DNA of 64,000 bases, from contig JAAAFW010000015.1 in the NCBI GenBank assembly GCA_019352875.1, forward strand, positions 550,455 through 614,454. Reading direction: 5' to 3'. Origin of the DNA: Pedobacter cryoconitis (lineage in GTDB: Bacteria; Bacteroidota; Bacteroidia; Sphingobacteriales; Sphingobacteriaceae). Below, one piece after another: positions 23,984 to 32,438 of the stretch (position 1 is the stretch's first letter; each line of letters starts with the position of its first letter). Under the pieces are notes generated by a model, which saw nothing but the letters and a program-made list of their open reading frames with translations, had not been told where the DNA came from and ran no database searches. The translations under genes and the position numbers were made by a program.

Positions 23984-26335
23984 TTAAGCTGTTTTATTGA
24001 TGAAATACCTGAGTTTCAAATAGAATGCTCTGCTGGGTTTCTGCAGACTGAAATTGTCATAAAGCAGTGCATCGTTGAGGTTCTTACATTCAGCCGAGAT
24101 ATTATAACGGCCATTTTTTAAGGTATAAAGCAAGTTGACATCATGTGATAATTGCTTTGGGATACCATATTTATCACCAGATGCGCCTCTGCTTGGCCAG
24201 TATAAATAGAAGGCATGGACGTAGAGCAGATTATATCCGAAGCTTAGGTTATTTCCCTTTTTGCCTACGTTTTTAAATGAAAATGCGACATCGCCATTTC
24301 CGTATAAGAAAGGAATATTAGGCATTCTGTCTTTGTAAACAGGACTTAAAACCGGCGGGTTTCCTTCGTATTCTTGTTGATTGATAATATTCTGGTAGGT
24401 TAAATTTACTCCCGCTGTAAGCCAGTCCTTATAGGAATATCTGGCCTCTATATCTCCACCAAAATTGGTTACTCCATCTCGGTTACCAGCAACTAATTTA
24501 CTTTGATTCTGGTTAAACTGATAGTAAATGAAGTTACTTGCATTTCTGTAGATTGCATTCGCTGATATGGAGAATCTATTTACATCCTGTAATGAGAATG
24601 TATACATTAAACCTACGTTTACATTATCACTAACTTCTGGTTTCAAATTAGAATTTCCTTCAAAATTCTCTACATCTCCGAATATCTCTGTGGCTTCTGG
24701 CATTCTGTTTGCTTTTTCATAGGATGCCTTTAATTGAAGATTTCTATTAAAATTATAACTGGTAGCTAATCCGTAACCCAGTTGGTTCTGAGTAGTTTCC
24801 TTATTGATATTCTGCTGCCCTACAATAGAATTCTGAATAATATATTTACTAAAGAGATTCAGACTCCAATGATCGGCTGTGGTAAACATGTACCCCAGAC
24901 CCAGAATGTTTTTATTTGTTTTCTGTTTCTGTTCATATGCATTGTTAGACGGATTGATCTCATCCGAACCTTTGCGATCGAAAGTTGAAAATACGTTGCT
25001 TAAAGCTAATGAGTGGTTATCGTTTAGTTGGTAGTTTAGCATTGTTGTTGCTAAACCTGCATTATTACCATATTTGTACATGGTTCTTGTTCTTTCTGAA
25101 CCATTCCCCTCGTACTGTTTGTAATTTCCAAACCAGTCATATCTCCGATAAGCAGTATCTATATTTTGTTCTTTGCCGAAATTATAATTAGCATTAAAGT
25201 TCAGGTCCAGCCCTTTGATCAGATTCTTCTTCTGGTATTTTAAAGTCGGCATTACCATATTACCACGACGATGCCATTGTCCAAAAACAGAGACCATTCT
25301 TGCCCCGGTCTGTATCTCTTTATAATTTTGTCCGAGTGTTACGCCAAATAATAATTTGTCTGCAAAAGATTTGTCCACAACACCTACATTGGCAATTATA
25401 GTTTCATTATGGTACTGATCATGAAAGCGTTTCACTCTGGTCCCGGGAGAATATTGTCCAGTGTTAATGTCAGATGCATCTACAGTAACCTTATAATTAT
25501 TATCAGAGAAATTCTGAAATGCATTTAATTGAACTGTAAATCCAGATTTAGAAGTTGCCGCTGCATTGATAACACTTCTGTGTGTATTAAATGAACCAAT
25601 AGAGTAAGACACGTCTATATAATTCCGAAAGCGATCTCCGGTTACAATATTAACGGCTCCTCCGAGTGCGTCTGCACCTAACCACATAGGTACTACACCT
25701 TTATAAACCTCGACACGTTCCGCTATATTGATTGGGATATTATTGATTTGAAACGAAGACCCGAAATTATCCATAGGAACTCCATCCAGAAAAAAACGAA
25801 TATGATTTCCTGAAAAACCATTTAGAGAAAGATTAAAATTGGAACCCAAACCTCCGGTTTCCCGGACACGCACACCAGCAACCCTGTCAAGTGCACCCGC
25901 AATATCCAGGGTAGAGTTATGTAGTTTTGTAGCATCTAATGCTGTCACGTTGAATGCCTGTCTATTTACTTCAGTAACCTTTGTTCGCCCTACTACATCA
26001 ACATTCTTTAGTTCATGTGTGGTTGCGTCCATTACAAAATCAATTCTGTTTTTTTGTTTTTCGCCAATAGTAATGGACTTATGAATAGGCTTAAAGCCGA
26101 TATATACAATAGAAATTGTATAAGATTTAGGTATGATCTGATCAAAGGAAAACTCACCTTTACTATCAGTAACCCGAATATATTCTCCGATTTTAACAGT
26201 AGCACCAGGGATAGGTAAACCATCATCAGAGCTTACAGTTCCTGAGAATTTCTGCGTTGCATTTTGCTGTGCAACTGACTGCTGATTATGAAATAAAATC
26301 AACAATATAACAAGTATTAATTGCTTAATTTGCAT
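23984..26335 (-). CDS. TonB-dependent receptor
   Basis: A 783-residue outer-membrane receptor with a signal peptide (about 1-22), a carboxypeptidase-regulatory-like beta-sandwich domain (about 30-115), a plug domain (about 125-235, with GALDRVAGVRVRETGG and AERVEVYKGVVPMWLGADAL) and a 22-strand beta-barrel to the end, closing in an aromatic FYLKLRYFINK. This is the single-protein type rather than SusC-like, since it lacks the SusC length and no SusD follows; it is consistent with siderophore or metal uptake. It heads DUF4374 in the operon. The upstream leader has three stem-loops. Confidence 0.9.
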   Translation of the reverse strand: MQIKQLILVILLILFHNQQSVAQQNATQKFSGTVSSDDGLPIPGATVKIGEYIRVTDSKGEFSFDQIIPKSYTISIVYIGFKPIHKSITIGEKQKNRIDFVMDATTHELKNVDVVGRTKVTEVNRQAFNVTALDATKLHNSTLDIAGALDRVAGVRVRETGGLGSNFNLSLNGFSGNHIRFFLDGVPMDNFGSSFQINNIPINIAERVEVYKGVVPMWLGADALGGAVNIVTGDRFRNYIDVSYSIGSFNTHRSVINAAATSKSGFTVQLNAFQNFSDNNYKVTVDASDINTGQYSPGTRVKRFHDQYHNETIIANVGVVDKSFADKLLFGVTLGQNYKEIQTGARMVSVFGQWHRRGNMVMPTLKYQKKNLIKGLDLNFNANYNFGKEQNIDTAYRRYDWFGNYKQYEGNGSERTRTMYKYGNNAGLATTMLNYQLNDNHSLALSNVFSTFDRKGSDEINPSNNAYEQKQKTNKNILGLGYMFTTADHWSLNLFSKYIIQNSIVGQQNINKETTQNQLGYGLATSYNFNRNLQLKASYEKANRMPEATEIFGDVENFEGNSNLKPEVSDNVNVGLMYTFSLQDVNRFSISANAIYRNASNFIYYQFNQNQSKLVAGNRDGVTNFGGDIEARYSYKDWLTAGVNLTYQNIINQQEYEGNPPVLSPVYKDRMPNIPFLYGNGDVAFSFKNVGKKGNNLSFGYNLLYVHAFYLYWPSRGASGDKYGIPKQLSHDVNLLYTLKNGRYNISAECKNLNDALLYDNFSLQKPSRAFYLKLRYFINKTA

Positions 26336-26362
26336 ATAACTTTTAATGTCATTTAGGAGTTG

Positions 26363-26449
26363 ACGCTTGTAAAAGCGTTGTGCGACAGTTTTGGCTGTCT
26401 TACAGAATAGAGAGCCCCATGGTTAGAGATTGCCGTCTCTTTCCGTGGG
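26363..26449 (-). promoter_or_regulatory. Structured leader of the TonB receptor gene
   Basis: Three stem-loops follow each other on the minus strand between the DUF4198 stop and the receptor start: 26416-26449 (a long stem, CCCACGG pairing with CCATGGG, with an inner AGAGA/TCTCT), 26384-26399 (GACAG/CTGTC) and 26363-26378 (ACGCTTT/AAGCGT). Only this arrangement is seen; its role, such as attenuation or RNA stability, is inferred. Confidence 0.4.
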
Positions 26450-26465
26450 ATCTTTGAATTAGTAT

Positions 26466-27179
26466 TTACAGTACGTGCATAACTGCTGTTGCACCCTGCC
26501 ATGTACTTTCATAGGCATTACCTTGCAGTTCACCTTCTCCTTTTTTGAAATTAGTAGCTTCCAGGACATATTTCCCTTTCCAAATTGGTGAGAAAGTTAT
26601 TTCACCCGCTTCATTTGCAGTAAATTCTTTCGCCCATCCGTTTTCTGAAGTGACAATTACTTTACCTTTTGCTTGTGGAGTTCCGTCCATAAACACTTGT
26701 ATTTTCGTTGGTGAAGATACTTTAGCCTGTGTTAGAGGAGCAATAACTTTTAAAGAATTTTCAATATGATCGTGTCCGGATACAGCTGATTTACCGACTC
26801 TGACAGCGGCAACAGAAGAAAATTCATATTTAGTTTTACCCGCAATCTCTTTGGCATCGTGTAATACGGTCAGATAATATACACCATCGGTTTCGGGTGT
26901 AAACTGTGCTACAAAATGGTCGTCTTTTTGGATAACAGTGACTTTTTCACGTTTCTGATCGGGACCTGTAAGCCATAATGTAAACTCTTTTACATCCGAA
27001 TACCATTTGTTAACTGGTTCGATTTCACCAGTAGCAAATTCACCGTAAAAGATCTTAACTTCTTGACTCTTTCCTTTCTGGCCATTTGAATTTGCTTCAA
27101 TCCACAGTGCATGCGCGTAACTGGAACTAGAAATAACCAGCATGACAGCCAGCACGAATAAGGTTTTAATTGTTTTCAT
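26466..27179 (-). CDS. DUF4198 periplasmic protein
   Basis: A 237-residue protein with a signal peptide (about 1-22, ending SSYAHALWIE). The body is beta-rich with two Ig-like segments (about 25-130 and 150-225) and a HDHIE motif near 137. The DUF4198 family, often in Ni/Co or iron uptake loci, fits the layout and the HALWIE start after signal cleavage. It probably opens the operon upstream of the TonB receptor, separated by 130 bases of structured leader. Family name from memory. Confidence 0.75.
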   Translation of the reverse strand: MKTIKTLFVLAVMLVISSSSYAHALWIEANSNGQKGKSQEVKIFYGEFATGEIEPVNKWYSDVKEFTLWLTGPDQKREKVTVIQKDDHFVAQFTPETDGVYYLTVLHDAKEIAGKTKYEFSSVAAVRVGKSAVSGHDHIENSLKVIAPLTQAKVSSPTKIQVFMDGTPQAKGKVIVTSENGWAKEFTANEAGEITFSPIWKGKYVLEATNFKKGEGELQGNAYESTWQGATAVMHVL

Positions 27180-27456
27180 AATATATTTGTATAATTTGTT
27201 TGCATTATCAATTCGGTTACATAAGGCATTATCCTTATTTAGATTTAATATAAACAGCGCGAATATAGGATAGATTATTCGATGTAGAAAGACTTTTCTT
27301 CTTTTTTTTCCAGTGGGTAGGAAACACAGGATTACGTTTAAACAATTGTTAGATATAGATTAAAAACGCTATAATAAAGGTTTATAGACTAATTGATCTA
27401 TATAATAGGAATATAGAAAGAAAGCACTATATTGTTGTTGTATTTAACTCACTTTA

Positions 27457-28089
27457 ATGGAAACACAAGCAGTAATTACCGGAGATATTATCAACTTCAC
27501 TAAGTTACCCCCGGTAAAGAGAAAGCAATTGATTGAAAGTACAGAAATACTGATCAAAAACTGGACGAAGAAGAAGAGTAATGCTGAAATGTTCAGAGGA
27601 GACAGTTATCAGGTACTATTTGACGAACCTAGTAAGGCAATTATTAAAAGCATCCAACTCATCTGCTGGTTTAAAACAAACTCCGATCAGGCCGCTCATA
27701 TATCCATAAGCAGCAGAATTTCTATAGGTATAGGAGCAATCTCCTATCAGGGAAAAAATGTACTTAGTTCAGACGGAGAAGCGTTTCATCTGTCAGGAAG
27801 AAATTTTGATAAGATGAAAGCACATGAATATCTGATCATACATACTAGCGATCCAGAGAAAAACAAAGGCATAGAAATTATTCTTAACTTCATGAATAAA
27901 TATATAGGCAGCTGGACTACAGGGCAGGCAGAGGTTATTCTTATGCTGCTTGACGGTCATACCCAGCAAGAGATTGCAGCTGCATTATCACTCTCCCAGC
28001 CCTCCGTAAACAGCAGATTAAAATCTGCCGGCTGGAAAGAATTTGAACCTGCCATAACTTATATTGGAAATTTAGCCACACAGAAATAA
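27457..28089 (+). CDS. SatD-like protein with C-terminal helix-turn-helix
   Basis: A 210-residue protein. The N-terminal part resembles SatD-like proteins, with a GDIINFTKLP opening, FRGDSYQVLF near residues 48-57 (a nucleotide-cyclase-like loop) and a strand SISSRISIGIGAI. The C-terminal 55 residues carry a helix-turn-helix: GHTQQEIAAALSLSQPSVNS. SatD function is unknown; it is commonly found beside a DUF3307 gene as here. Its stop codon overlaps the ATG of DUF3307 by one base. It may be a regulator that binds DNA. Confidence 0.7.
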   Translation: METQAVITGDIINFTKLPPVKRKQLIESTEILIKNWTKKKSNAEMFRGDSYQVLFDEPSKAIIKSIQLICWFKTNSDQAAHISISSRISIGIGAISYQGKNVLSSDGEAFHLSGRNFDKMKAHEYLIIHTSDPEKNKGIEIILNFMNKYIGSWTTGQAEVILMLLDGHTQQEIAAALSLSQPSVNSRLKSAGWKEFEPAITYIGNLATQK

Positions 28090-28880
28090 TGGAAATATCG
28101 CTGTTACTGAGACTACTGATTGCACACCTGTTAACAGACTTCATTCTTCAGCCCAATAGCTGGGTGAAAGACAGGGAATTAAAAAAAGGGAAATCGGGAA
28201 AGCTATACCTTCATATAGTAGTCACGACGATAGTCGCTTATATCCTATCCGGCCGGTACGACAACTGGGTAATACCCGCAGTCATTTTCAGCACACATTT
28301 ATGCATAGATTATATCAAAGCAAAAGCAGGAAAAGATAATTTCACCAGTTTCATTGCAGACCAGGCCGCTCATGTTTTGGTTATTATTATGCTTTGGTTA
28401 TCTGTAGAAGGACGCTGGGGTGAAATTCCATTGTTTACGCATCAATTATTTAAAAGGGACTTATTCTGGATCGTGGTAACCGGATATACTTTTGTCAGCT
28501 GGCCACTGGGTATTATTATTGGAAAGGCAACACAAAAATGGAGAGATCAGATCAGCCGGGAAAAAAATAAAAATGTAAGTGCGGAACAGATAATCACCGA
28601 AGAGGATATATTACCAGAAACGCCAAAAACAGAAGAACAGGAACTTGGACTTGCTAATGCTGGAAAATGGATTGGCATCTGTGAACGGATCCTGATTCTT
28701 ACATTCGTACTCATGGCACAATATACGGCGATTGGTTTTCTAATGACAGCAAAGTCTATTCTCCGGTTCAGCGAAAAAGAAGTAAATACCCAACTTAAAA
28801 CTGAGTATATACTGGTTGGCACATTGGTTAGTTTTGCATCTGCTGCACTAACTGGTGTATTAATTAACCTCCTTTTATAA
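28089..28880 (+). CDS. DUF3307 membrane protein
   Basis: A 263-residue membrane protein with about five transmembrane helices. The first half matches DUF3307: LLIAHLLTDFILQPNSWVKD, then STHLCIDYIKAK and FIADQAAHVLVI, with histidine and aspartate residues within helices. The second half adds two or three helices. No experimental role known for the family. It is translationally coupled to the SatD-like gene. It ends 11 bases from the convergent LtaS-like gene. Confidence 0.8.
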   Translation: MEISLLLRLLIAHLLTDFILQPNSWVKDRELKKGKSGKLYLHIVVTTIVAYILSGRYDNWVIPAVIFSTHLCIDYIKAKAGKDNFTSFIADQAAHVLVIIMLWLSVEGRWGEIPLFTHQLFKRDLFWIVVTGYTFVSWPLGIIIGKATQKWRDQISREKNKNVSAEQIITEEDILPETPKTEEQELGLANAGKWIGICERILILTFVLMAQYTAIGFLMTAKSILRFSEKEVNTQLKTEYILVGTLVSFASAALTGVLINLLL

Positions 28881-28891
28881 AGCCCAAATTA

Positions 28892-30841
28892 CTACTGATG
28901 CAGTCCGCCTATTTTAAATAGATCATAAGCGGTCTGGTAATAAGCTATAGCCTTGTCTGTTATAGACCGGGGTAATGAATGAGGCACCTGTTCATTTTCA
29001 GCCTTATGGTAAAGAAACGTTTCTGCTTTTTGCTGTGGGCCCAGAATAACCAGGCTGTCATTTTTCAGATAGGCTAACTTTTGATAAGTACCAAATACTG
29101 CACGCGGTGAATATGAAGAATCCAGCACATCCTGTCCAAAAAGATTACTTTGATAACTCCAGCCGAACAACTTAAATAATGTAGGGTAAAGATCTATCTG
29201 CGAACAAAGTTTATCAATAACCTGTTTATTTTTTCCTGGCAAGTTAAGCACTATACAGGGAATGTGATATTTACTGATATCTATCTCATTTTTACCGGCA
29301 CTGCTGGCACAATGATCTGCCACGATTATTACCACTGTATTTTTATACCATGGCTTTTCAGCTAACTGCTTCAGAAACCTCCCGATTGCATAATCTGTAT
29401 AACGTACAGCAGCCTCCCTGCTTCCCTCAGCAATACTAATTCTTCCTCCTGGAAAAGTAAAAGGACGGTGATTAGAGGTCGTCATCACAAAATTATAAAA
29501 TGGTTTCCCGGTTTTGTAAGCCTGATCCGATCCTCTGATTACTGCATCAAACAGATCTTCATCACTTATTCCCCAGGCATTTTCAAAATGTACCTGTTTG
29601 TCCTGAATCAGCGTGCGTTTAGTCAGATAAGAATCACCCATTTTAATGTTCCGGCCCCGGTCAGTAATGTCAAAACCATTACTTCCGAAATATTCATTCA
29701 TATTGTCAAAGTACCCGTCCCCGCCATAATAAAAAGTACGGCTATAACCCGCATTTTTAAAGATATCACCAATTGTCGTTAGATTTTCGTTATGTGCTCT
29801 TCTTACAATACTATTACCTGGGGTTGGCGGAATAGAAAGCGTAAGAGCCTCCATCCCCCTTACCGTCCGCGTACCCGTAGCCAGCATATTTGTAAAGAGT
29901 AAATTGCTGTCTGCGAGTGAATCAAGAACCGGCATCAGATTTTGAGTATTTCCAAAATGCTTCATAAAATCAGCACTCAGACTCTCCACCGTTATCATAA
30001 TTACATTTGGTTTGTAAAGCGTTCCCTTACCAACTACATTTCTTTTAATCGTATGGCCGGCACCAACAAATTCCCCCCCGCCCTGCACCTCTTTTTTTAT
30101 CAGTTCATAGGCCTGATCAGCAGGAATTAGAGGATAAAAATCATTATAATTCAGTTCGTTATTTTTAAATGCAGCAAAGAAAGAATAGATCCCGGCTTTA
30201 GAAAGTTCATTACTATAACGGTTTGCACCCGATTCTGCAGCTGTATTATTCACAAACAACACATACAGCATCATTAAGCCGAATAACGAGCCCGAAACAA
30301 TAAGCCGGCTTTTAAATGACATAAATGATTGAAACGAATACTTAAAAAGCTGCTTTCGTGAAAAGAGAAACAAGACCACTGACACCAGCAGCAATACCCC
30401 CCCGATGAGTATAGGCAGCGGGTAAGACTCATTGATATTATGAATAACCTCATAAGTATAAATAAGATAGTCTACAGCGATAAAATTGAACCGGCTTTCA
30501 AACTCCTGCCAGAAGGTGAGTTCAGCAAAAAAGGAAAAGAAAGAGATGAGTAATAATAGAAAGATAAAAATGTAGGTTATTATCTTATTTCCCAAGCTAT
30601 TATTCCATCTCTCAGGCAGGAATAAAAGATAAAGACTATAAAATACAGTCAAAAACAGCGCAACGCCAATGTCGTACACAAAACCCAGGAGGTACAAATG
30701 AAAAACGTCTGTCAAGCTGAACCCCACTTTGGGGATAGAAACTATCAGTAATCCGGTGCGTACCAGAAATGAAACCAGTAAAAAGGTAGTTATAAACGCA
30801 AATAACACGCTATACCTGCCTTTCATTACTCTATTGAACAT
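28892..30841 (-). CDS. LTA synthase-type sulfatase-family membrane enzyme
   Basis: A 649-residue protein with five N-terminal helices (about 10-205) and a sulfatase-like C-terminal domain (about 280-600). Catalytic features: MITVESLSADFMKHFG (metal-binding Glu), GTRTVRGMEALTLS (with the Thr nucleophile expected here), and VVIIVADHCASS (metal-binding Asp-His). The family includes LtaS and phosphoethanolamine or phosphoglycerol transferases. In a Gram-negative, lipoteichoic acid is not expected, so it likely modifies a lipid or glycan at the membrane. It is alone on the strand. Confidence 0.85.
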   Translation of the reverse strand: MFNRVMKGRYSVLFAFITTFLLVSFLVRTGLLIVSIPKVGFSLTDVFHLYLLGFVYDIGVALFLTVFYSLYLLFLPERWNNSLGNKIITYIFIFLLLLISFFSFFAELTFWQEFESRFNFIAVDYLIYTYEVIHNINESYPLPILIGGVLLLVSVVLFLFSRKQLFKYSFQSFMSFKSRLIVSGSLFGLMMLYVLFVNNTAAESGANRYSNELSKAGIYSFFAAFKNNELNYNDFYPLIPADQAYELIKKEVQGGGEFVGAGHTIKRNVVGKGTLYKPNVIMITVESLSADFMKHFGNTQNLMPVLDSLADSNLLFTNMLATGTRTVRGMEALTLSIPPTPGNSIVRRAHNENLTTIGDIFKNAGYSRTFYYGGDGYFDNMNEYFGSNGFDITDRGRNIKMGDSYLTKRTLIQDKQVHFENAWGISDEDLFDAVIRGSDQAYKTGKPFYNFVMTTSNHRPFTFPGGRISIAEGSREAAVRYTDYAIGRFLKQLAEKPWYKNTVVIIVADHCASSAGKNEIDISKYHIPCIVLNLPGKNKQVIDKLCSQIDLYPTLFKLFGWSYQSNLFGQDVLDSSYSPRAVFGTYQKLAYLKNDSLVILGPQQKAETFLYHKAENEQVPHSLPRSITDKAIAYYQTAYDLFKIGGLHQ

Positions 30842-30913
30842 AAAGATGATCTTTTATGCAATAGTAAAGTCCAATTCTGGATGAATTCTGAATTATAGGA
30901 AGAAGTAAAATAA

Positions 30914-30951
30914 AAAACCCGGATCCCGATTATTTAATTCGAATCCGGGTT
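30914..30951 (-). terminator. Rho-independent terminator of the beta-hydroxyacid dehydrogenase gene
   Basis: On the minus strand AACCCGGATTCG pairs with CGGGATCCGGGTT over an AT loop, then a T-run (TTTTTT) follows. It lies 14 bases after the stop at 30965. Confidence 0.75.
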
Positions 30952-30964
30952 AAATTATAAACTC

Positions 30965-31828
30965 TTATTTTCTCTCATCCAGATACTTTACAACAGCCAT
31001 TAGATCTTCGTCACCCAAACCTGCCTGCATTGCACCGGAAAAAGTCTCCAATACCGGAGCTGCAAGTGGTGCATCAAGACCTGCCTGTCTGGCAAGTTTG
31101 AGATCCTTTACAATATATTTCAGCGCAAAGGCCGCAGGGAACAGACCTTTAATTATAGATGGTGTTTTTAACTGCGACATCTTGTTACCGCAGGCCCCTT
31201 CATTGACGATCTGAAGCATCCGTTCTTTATCAATGCCATTATGCTGCGCGAAAAGCACTGTTTCTGCCAGGGCCTGCGTCTGAACAGCCAATAAGTAGTT
31301 AATGGCCACTTTAGCGGAGCTGCCTGCTCCATGCCCACCAAGATGTAAAGAAAGTTTACCTAATACTTCGAATAACGGTAAAGCCTGCGAATAATCTTCA
31401 GATTCACCCCCTACCATAATAATCAAAGTACCTTCAGTGGCCGGCTGCACGCTACCAGATACAGGAGCATCCAGGAAACTTACTGCATGACTCTGGCATA
31501 ATCCAGCGAGATAGACAGAAGTAGCCGGAGCTACTGTACTCATGTCAATCAGTAGTTTTCCTTCGTCTATACCTGAAAGCAATCCATCTCTATCTTCATA
31601 AACCGATTTAACGGCATTGTCATCAGCTAACATAGTAAACACGATATCACAATCCCGGGCCAGTTCTTTTAACCCGGCAGCAGAAACTGCTCCTGCTGAC
31701 ACGAGTTCTTTTTCCTTTTCCCTGCTCCGGTTAAAAACCTGTAATTCATATCCTGCTTTAAGAATATTTGCCGCCATGGCATTTCCCATATTTCCCAGGC
31801 CTACCCAGCCTATTTTTAGGTTGCTCAT
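30965..31828 (-). CDS. NAD(P)-dependent 3-hydroxyisobutyrate dehydrogenase-like enzyme
   Basis: A 287-residue beta-hydroxyacid dehydrogenase. The N-terminal Rossmann motif WVGLGNMGNAMAANIL at about 8-23, the MSTVAPATSVYL motif and the substrate-binding DAPVSGSVQPATEGTLIIM with the usual GSVQPAxxG loop are clear; the catalytic lysine is expected in KVAINYLLA near 168. Such enzymes oxidise 3-hydroxyisobutyrate, glyoxylate/succinate semialdehyde or imines; the exact substrate is not visible. It has a terminator of its own and no partner genes. Confidence 0.85.
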   Translation of the reverse strand: MSNLKIGWVGLGNMGNAMAANILKAGYELQVFNRSREKEKELVSAGAVSAAGLKELARDCDIVFTMLADDNAVKSVYEDRDGLLSGIDEGKLLIDMSTVAPATSVYLAGLCQSHAVSFLDAPVSGSVQPATEGTLIIMVGGESEDYSQALPLFEVLGKLSLHLGGHGAGSSAKVAINYLLAVQTQALAETVLFAQHNGIDKERMLQIVNEGACGNKMSQLKTPSIIKGLFPAAFALKYIVKDLKLARQAGLDAPLAAPVLETFSGAMQAGLGDEDLMAVVKYLDERK

Positions 31829-31984
31829 ATTTTATAATTTTTCTAAATTCTTAGTTTACTATTTAACCTGACAAATCAAATTTACGTAACACTTTATTCA
31901 AAATAGCATTTCAGACAAACTGACACCATCAGCCAATTTCACAAAAAGGCATGATTTTAGCTAACAAGCATACTGAACCTATTC

Positions 31985-32413
31985 ATGCTTAAAAAACTAC
32001 TCCTACTTAATCTGGCTGCCGTTTCTACTACGTTTATCGAAGTCCTTTGGGCTGCTCCAGACGGTCCTTCCGGGGTTGACATGAATCAGTCGCCACTATC
32101 TTATATAGAATACTTATGTCTTTATTCCGTGGTTATCATTAGCTCAGTCTTTTACTTTGCTGAGAACAATAAAATTACAAAACGCATGGAGTCACTCATT
32201 TATTCGGGTGCCTTAACTATATACTGGTATGCAGTTAATTATGTAGAATTCGAAACCCGTGTAGCCAGCTGGAGTACCTATTCAACAGTTGAGACCTGGA
32301 TGCATGTAACGCTGATCTCTACAGTTCCGATTAGCTGCTGTATTGTACTATTCTTAATTTCAGTCTATTTCATTCAACATACTAAACAAACCATTCAGAT
32401 GGAATACGACTAG
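31985..32413 (+). CDS. Small membrane protein of unknown function
   Basis: A 142-residue protein with a possible signal or anchor (about 1-24, ending LWAAPDGPS), and three helices (about 43-60, 70-90, 110-130). A proline- and glycine-containing stretch PDGPSGVDMNQSP follows the first segment. No family recognised. It faces the ABC1 kinase gene convergently; no operon partner. Confidence 0.5.
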   Translation: MLKKLLLLNLAAVSTTFIEVLWAAPDGPSGVDMNQSPLSYIEYLCLYSVVIISSVFYFAENNKITKRMESLIYSGALTIYWYAVNYVEFETRVASWSTYSTVETWMHVTLISTVPISCCIVLFLISVYFIQHTKQTIQMEYD

Positions 32414-32438
32414 TGGTGAGCTGTTGCCTTTTGCATAT

